A stretch of 64,000 nucleotides of DNA. It comes from G963691835 sp963691835. Its GTDB lineage: Bacteria > Pseudomonadota > Alphaproteobacteria > Thalassobaculales > Thalassobaculaceae. The stretch spans positions 1,984,001 through 2,048,000 of the forward strand of contig OY829383.1 in assembly GCA_963691835.1 (NCBI GenBank), given 5' to 3'. Position numbers and translations under genes: made by a program. Of the stretch, positions 60,809 through 64,000 are shown piece after piece. The notes below the pieces were generated by a model. It saw nothing but the letters and a program-made list of their open reading frames with translations, made no database searches and was not told where the DNA came from. The number at the start of each line of letters is the position of its first letter. Positions within the stretch are counted from its first letter, which is position 1.

Positions 60809-61954
60809 ATGGGTCACGGGACGGTTCAATCTCTGAAACGCGGCGGTGCGACGACGTTCAATCACCTCGTCGCGCTGGCGGAAGACCCGTCCGTTCAGGG
60901 CCGCTCTGCGCTGGCCTCCAGTGTCGGGGGGCTGACGCTGGCGTCCGCGCCGGAAATGTCGGCGGCGGAAACAAAGACCGTCGATCAGATCATTCACCAC
61001 ATCCTCCGGGACGCGGAATCGGCTGTCCGCCGCGCACTCGCTGACCGTCTCGCGAGAGAGCCGGACGCGCCGCCCGAAATCATCAGAAAGTTGGCACGGG
61101 ACGAGATCTCGGTCGCCGAGCCGATCCTGCGTTGGAGCCCCGTTCTCGACGATCCGACGCTGGTGGAGGTGGCACGTCATGCGAGCCTCCGCCATCGACT
61201 GGCGATCGCCGCACGCCCAGCGCTCTCCGCACCTGTTGTTGATGCCTTGGTGGAACAGGACGAGGAATCCGTCATTCTCGCCGTTCTCGGCAACGCAGGC
61301 GCCGTGCTTTCGGATGAGGCGGCCGACGCGATCGCGGAGGCGGCAAAGGACCGTCCTTCCTATCAGGGCCCCTTGGTCGCCAGGGAAGATCTGCCAAAGC
61401 CCGTGGTCGAAATGTTGGTCACTTGGGTCTCGGCGGCGCTTCGGGATGAACTTGTTGACCGTTACGGCTTCGACGTTTCCGCGGGCCAGAACGGGAAGGC
61501 CCCGATCGTGGATGTCGACTCCCTGCTCGCATCCCGCCCGAATAAGGGGGAAGAGGCGTGGGCGCGGGAGGTCGTGGACACCCTTGAGGAGCACGATCTC
61601 CTTACGACCCGGATCGCGCTGGACCTTCTGAAGGAAGGCGAGGTCATGGTCTTTGAGGTGGCGCTGGCACGTCTGGCGGGGCTGTCGCTCCAGCTATGCC
61701 GCCGGGTGCTCTACGAGTCCGGCCTCGAATGCCTCGCCGTCGCGTGCCGGGGTGCCGGGTTTGCGGATGCCGACTTCGCGGCCCTGGTGGTGCTCGTGCA
61801 GCCGTCGAACCCGTTCAGGGCCGGGGAGAGCTTGGACGTCCGGCAAAGCGCTTTGCGCTATTTCAATGAGGCAGACAGCGAGGCCATCGACCGGATCATG
61901 ATCGCTTGGCGGCGGACCACAACGCCCATTCCGCCGAGTCAGGTGCCGGCCTAA
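60809..61954 (+). CDS. DUF2336 domain-containing protein
   Basis: 381-residue cytoplasmic, all-helical protein. The HEAT-like start (FNHLVALAEDPSVQGRSALASSVGGL) and RRALADRLAREPDAPPEIIRKLARDEISVAEPIL match DUF2336, common in alphaproteobacteria. ATG at 60809 is chosen; the open frame runs back into the IS element, which is 43 bp away. The insertion has replaced the native upstream DNA, so expression may be altered. Function unknown. Confidence 0.85.
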   Translation: MGHGTVQSLKRGGATTFNHLVALAEDPSVQGRSALASSVGGLTLASAPEMSAAETKTVDQIIHHILRDAESAVRRALADRLAREPDAPPEIIRKLARDEISVAEPILRWSPVLDDPTLVEVARHASLRHRLAIAARPALSAPVVDALVEQDEESVILAVLGNAGAVLSDEAADAIAEAAKDRPSYQGPLVAREDLPKPVVEMLVTWVSAALRDELVDRYGFDVSAGQNGKAPIVDVDSLLASRPNKGEEAWAREVVDTLEEHDLLTTRIALDLLKEGEVMVFEVALARLAGLSLQLCRRVLYESGLECLAVACRGAGFADADFAALVVLVQPSNPFRAGESLDVRQSALRYFNEADSEAIDRIMIAWRRTTTPIPPSQVPA

Positions 61955-61972
61955 CCGCAAACATCCTTACGG

Positions 61973-63169
61973 TTACTTTTCCAGGACGGCGACGCCTGGG
62001 AGGACGCGTCCTTCCAGCCATTCCAGGAAAGCGCCGCCCGCCGTCGATACGTAGCTGAAGCGGTCGGTGACCTTCGCCATGTTGAGGGCTGCGACCGTAT
62101 CGCCCCCTCCCGCGACCGACACCATGCTGCCTGCTTCCGTCCGCTCTGCCACTGCGCGCGCCACCGCGACGGTTCCGGCCTCGAACGGCGGTGTCTCGAA
62201 CCCACCCAAGGGGCCGTTCCAGCACACCGTGCGAACGTCGGACAAACTCTCGATCACCGCCTCCGCCGTTGCTGGGCCAATATCCAGGATCATGTGATCT
62301 TCTGGCACGGATAAAACCGGAACGACGCGGGTGTTCGCATCCGCTGCGAAACGATCGGCGACGACCGCGTCGGTTTGCAGGATGATCGTGCATCCCGCCG
62401 CTTCCGCCTTCGCTCGGATCTCTCTCGCTGTATCCGCCAAATCCCGCTCGGCTAGCGAGGTTCCGATCTGGTGCCCGTCCGCGTAAAGGAAGGTATTCGC
62501 CATGCCGCCACCGATCAGCAGGCGATCCGCTCTCGTCACCAGGTGTCCCAGAAGATCGAGCTTGGTCGATACCTTTGCACCGCCCACGACGGCCAGCATC
62601 GGCCGCTCAGGCGCTTCAAGCGCCTTGGAGAGGGCAGTCAGTTCCGCCTCCATGAGGCGCCCGGCAAAGGACGGCAGGCGCCGCGCGATCCCATCAATGG
62701 AGGCGTGAGCCCGGTGTGCCGCCGAGAAGGCATCGTTCACATAAACATCCGCCAACCCAGCCAAGGCATCCGCGAACGCAGCATCATTCGCTTCTTCTCC
62801 GGTGTCGAACCGCAGATTTTCCAGAAGCGCAATCCCGCCTTCCGGCAAAGCGTCGATTGTCGAGGCGGTCTCAGGGCCGACCGTTTCCGCACAGAAGGCA
62901 ACCTCCCGGCCGCCCAAGGCCGACGATAGCGGCGTCACCAACGGGCGCAGCGACATCTCCGGTACCACCTTGCCCTTCGGTCGGCCGAAATGGGACGCGA
63001 TGATCACTTTTGCGCCGGCATCCGCCAATTCGGACACTGTCGGAGCCGCGCGGTCGATCCGGGTGGTGTCGGAAACCGCTCCGCCGCTCATCGGTACATT
63101 CAGATCAAGGCGCAGGAAAACACGGCGCCCTTTCGCGTCGAGTTGGTCAAGGGAGGGGATCGCAGACAT
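61973..63169 (-). CDS. pgk: Phosphoglycerate kinase
   Basis: Glycolytic enzyme transferring phosphate between 1,3-bisphosphoglycerate and ADP. 398 residues: VFLRLDLNVPMSGG at the start (substrate-binding), ASHFGRPKG, LLENLRFDTGEEAND, VVGGAKVSTKLDLL, LLIGGGMANTFL, and the nucleotide motif VSVAGGGDTVAAL near the end. Converges on the DUF2336 gene (18-bp gap). Confidence 0.98.
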   Translation of the reverse strand: MSAIPSLDQLDAKGRRVFLRLDLNVPMSGGAVSDTTRIDRAAPTVSELADAGAKVIIASHFGRPKGKVVPEMSLRPLVTPLSSALGGREVAFCAETVGPETASTIDALPEGGIALLENLRFDTGEEANDAAFADALAGLADVYVNDAFSAAHRAHASIDGIARRLPSFAGRLMEAELTALSKALEAPERPMLAVVGGAKVSTKLDLLGHLVTRADRLLIGGGMANTFLYADGHQIGTSLAERDLADTAREIRAKAEAAGCTIILQTDAVVADRFAADANTRVVPVLSVPEDHMILDIGPATAEAVIESLSDVRTVCWNGPLGGFETPPFEAGTVAVARAVAERTEAGSMVSVAGGGDTVAALNMAKVTDRFSYVSTAGGAFLEWLEGRVLPGVAVLEK

Positions 63170-63274
63170 GGGGACTCCGGCGGCTGAGCAGGCTCACCGC
63201 TGACATCGCATGGGTGGATGGTTCTGACAACCGCGGGGCCAACGCAGTGTCCGTTAAGCCCCGGTCCGCGATGG

Positions 63275-64000
63275 CTAAGAATTCATCGCGTCGAAGAAGT
63301 CGGCGTTGTTCTTGGAGTGCTTCAGCTTGTCGAGCAGGAACTCCATCGCATCGACAGTGCCCATCTGGGAGAGGATACGGCGGAGGACCCACATCTTCGA
63401 CAGCGTGGCCTTGTCCACCAGAAGCTCTTCCTTCCGGGTCCCGGACTTGGTGATGTCGATCGCCGGGAAGGTCCGCTTGTCGGAGATCTTGCGGTCAAGG
63501 ATTGTCTCGGAGTTACCCGTACCCTTGAACTCTTCGAAGATGACCTCATCCATGCGGGAGCCGGTCTCGATCAGCGCGGTCGCGATGATGGTCAGCGACC
63601 CGCCCTCCTCGATGTTCCGGGCTGCACCGAAGAACCGCTTCGGCCGCTGAAGGGCATTGGCGTCCACACCGCCGGTCAGCACCTTGCCCGATGACGGCAC
63701 CACGGTGTTGTAGGCACGGGCCAGACGGGTGATGGAATCCAGGAGGATCACGACGTCACGCTTATGCTCGACAAGGCGCTTCGCCTTTTCGATCACCATC
63801 TCCGTGACCTGCACGTGCCGTGTCGCCGGCTCATCAAAGGTGGAGCTGATGACCTCACCCTTCACCGAGCGGGCCATGTCGGTCACTTCCTCCGGCCGCT
63901 CATCAATCAGCAGCACGATCAGATAGACCTCGGGATGGTTCTCCGCGATGGAGTGAGCGATGTTCTGCAGCATCACCGTTTTACCGGTCCGCGGCGGGGC
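63275..64000 (-). CDS. rho: Transcription termination factor Rho, C-terminal part (5' end outside the window)
   Basis: Hexameric RNA helicase; about 240 codons are visible and the coding sequence continues past the window edge at 64000. The visible part starts with the end of Walker A (PPRTGKTVMLQNIA), then LIVLLIDERPEEVTDM, the ATPase motif VVILLDSITRLARAYN, the Q-loop (SSGKVLTGGVDANALQRPKRFFGAARNIE) and the C-terminal end DFFDAMNS. The RNA-binding N-terminal domain is not in view. Confidence 0.97.
   Translation of the reverse strand, partial: APPRTGKTVMLQNIAHSIAENHPEVYLIVLLIDERPEEVTDMARSVKGEVISSTFDEPATRHVQVTEMVIEKAKRLVEHKRDVVILLDSITRLARAYNTVVPSSGKVLTGGVDANALQRPKRFFGAARNIEEGGSLTIIATALIETGSRMDEVIFEEFKGTGNSETILDRKISDKRTFPAIDITKSGTRKEELLVDKATLSKMWVLRRILSQMGTVDAMEFLLDKLKHSKNNADFFDAMNS

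Overview
The window is GC-rich, densely coded bacterial chromosome. The gene set and order point to an alphaproteobacterium, most likely in or near Rhodospirillales: mnmE-mnmG-rsmG-parA-parB next to holA-lptE-leuS, an alphaproteobacterial porin, DUF3576 and DUF2336 proteins, an hrcA-grpE block, and a dnaK promoter of the alphaproteobacterial RpoH type. The species assignment is inference. No rRNA, tRNA or CRISPR array was seen.

Layout. 1-6.2 kb: a glycosyltransferase-like protein, moaB, a lytic transglycosylase, a family-4 uracil-DNA glycosylase and ETF-ubiquinone oxidoreductase. 6.2-9.0 kb: a TPR lipoprotein and ispE. 9.0-13.7 kb: grpE and hrcA on the minus strand, divergent from rph-rdgB-hemW. 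13.7-24.6 kb: the chromosome-partition region. mnmE, mnmG, rsmG, parA and parB run rightward with four parS sites embedded; holA, lptE and leuS run leftward toward parB. ParB carries about 280 extra acidic residues after its dimerisation domain. 24.7-31.0 kb: a DUF3576 lipoprotein, a porin with a clear terminator, lutABC for lactate oxidation, an Smr-domain protein and an XRE regulator.

31.1-35.9 kb is the accessory-looking part. A membrane-anchored Sel1-repeat protein converges tail to tail with an unrecognised protein, and this arrangement occurs twice. Both copies share the same 7-bp stop-stop overlap. The left copy of the unknown protein is only a C-terminal remnant; the right copy is 862 residues. 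The DNA around both junctions is visibly AT-rich. I take this as the best candidate for an undescribed system.

36-43 kb: gentisate dioxygenase plus a fumarylpyruvate-hydrolase-like enzyme, xth, a four-gene zinc-uptake-like operon (DUF3299, ZrgA/DUF2796, ABC ATPase, ABC permease) and a DUF1848 protein. 43.2-51.1 kb: dnaK-dnaJ, a PadR regulator, dapB, comM and a frameshifted pentapeptide-repeat gene. 51.1-56.6 kb: a histidine operon (hisB, hisH, hisA, hisF, hisE) with a 2OG-oxygenase-like gene, a GNAT gene and hinT interleaved. 56.7-64 kb: a JmjC/cupin oxygenase, a sulfotransferase, a Nudix hydrolase, a small unknown protein, an intact IS5-family element, a DUF2336 protein, pgk, and the 3' part of rho running off the window.
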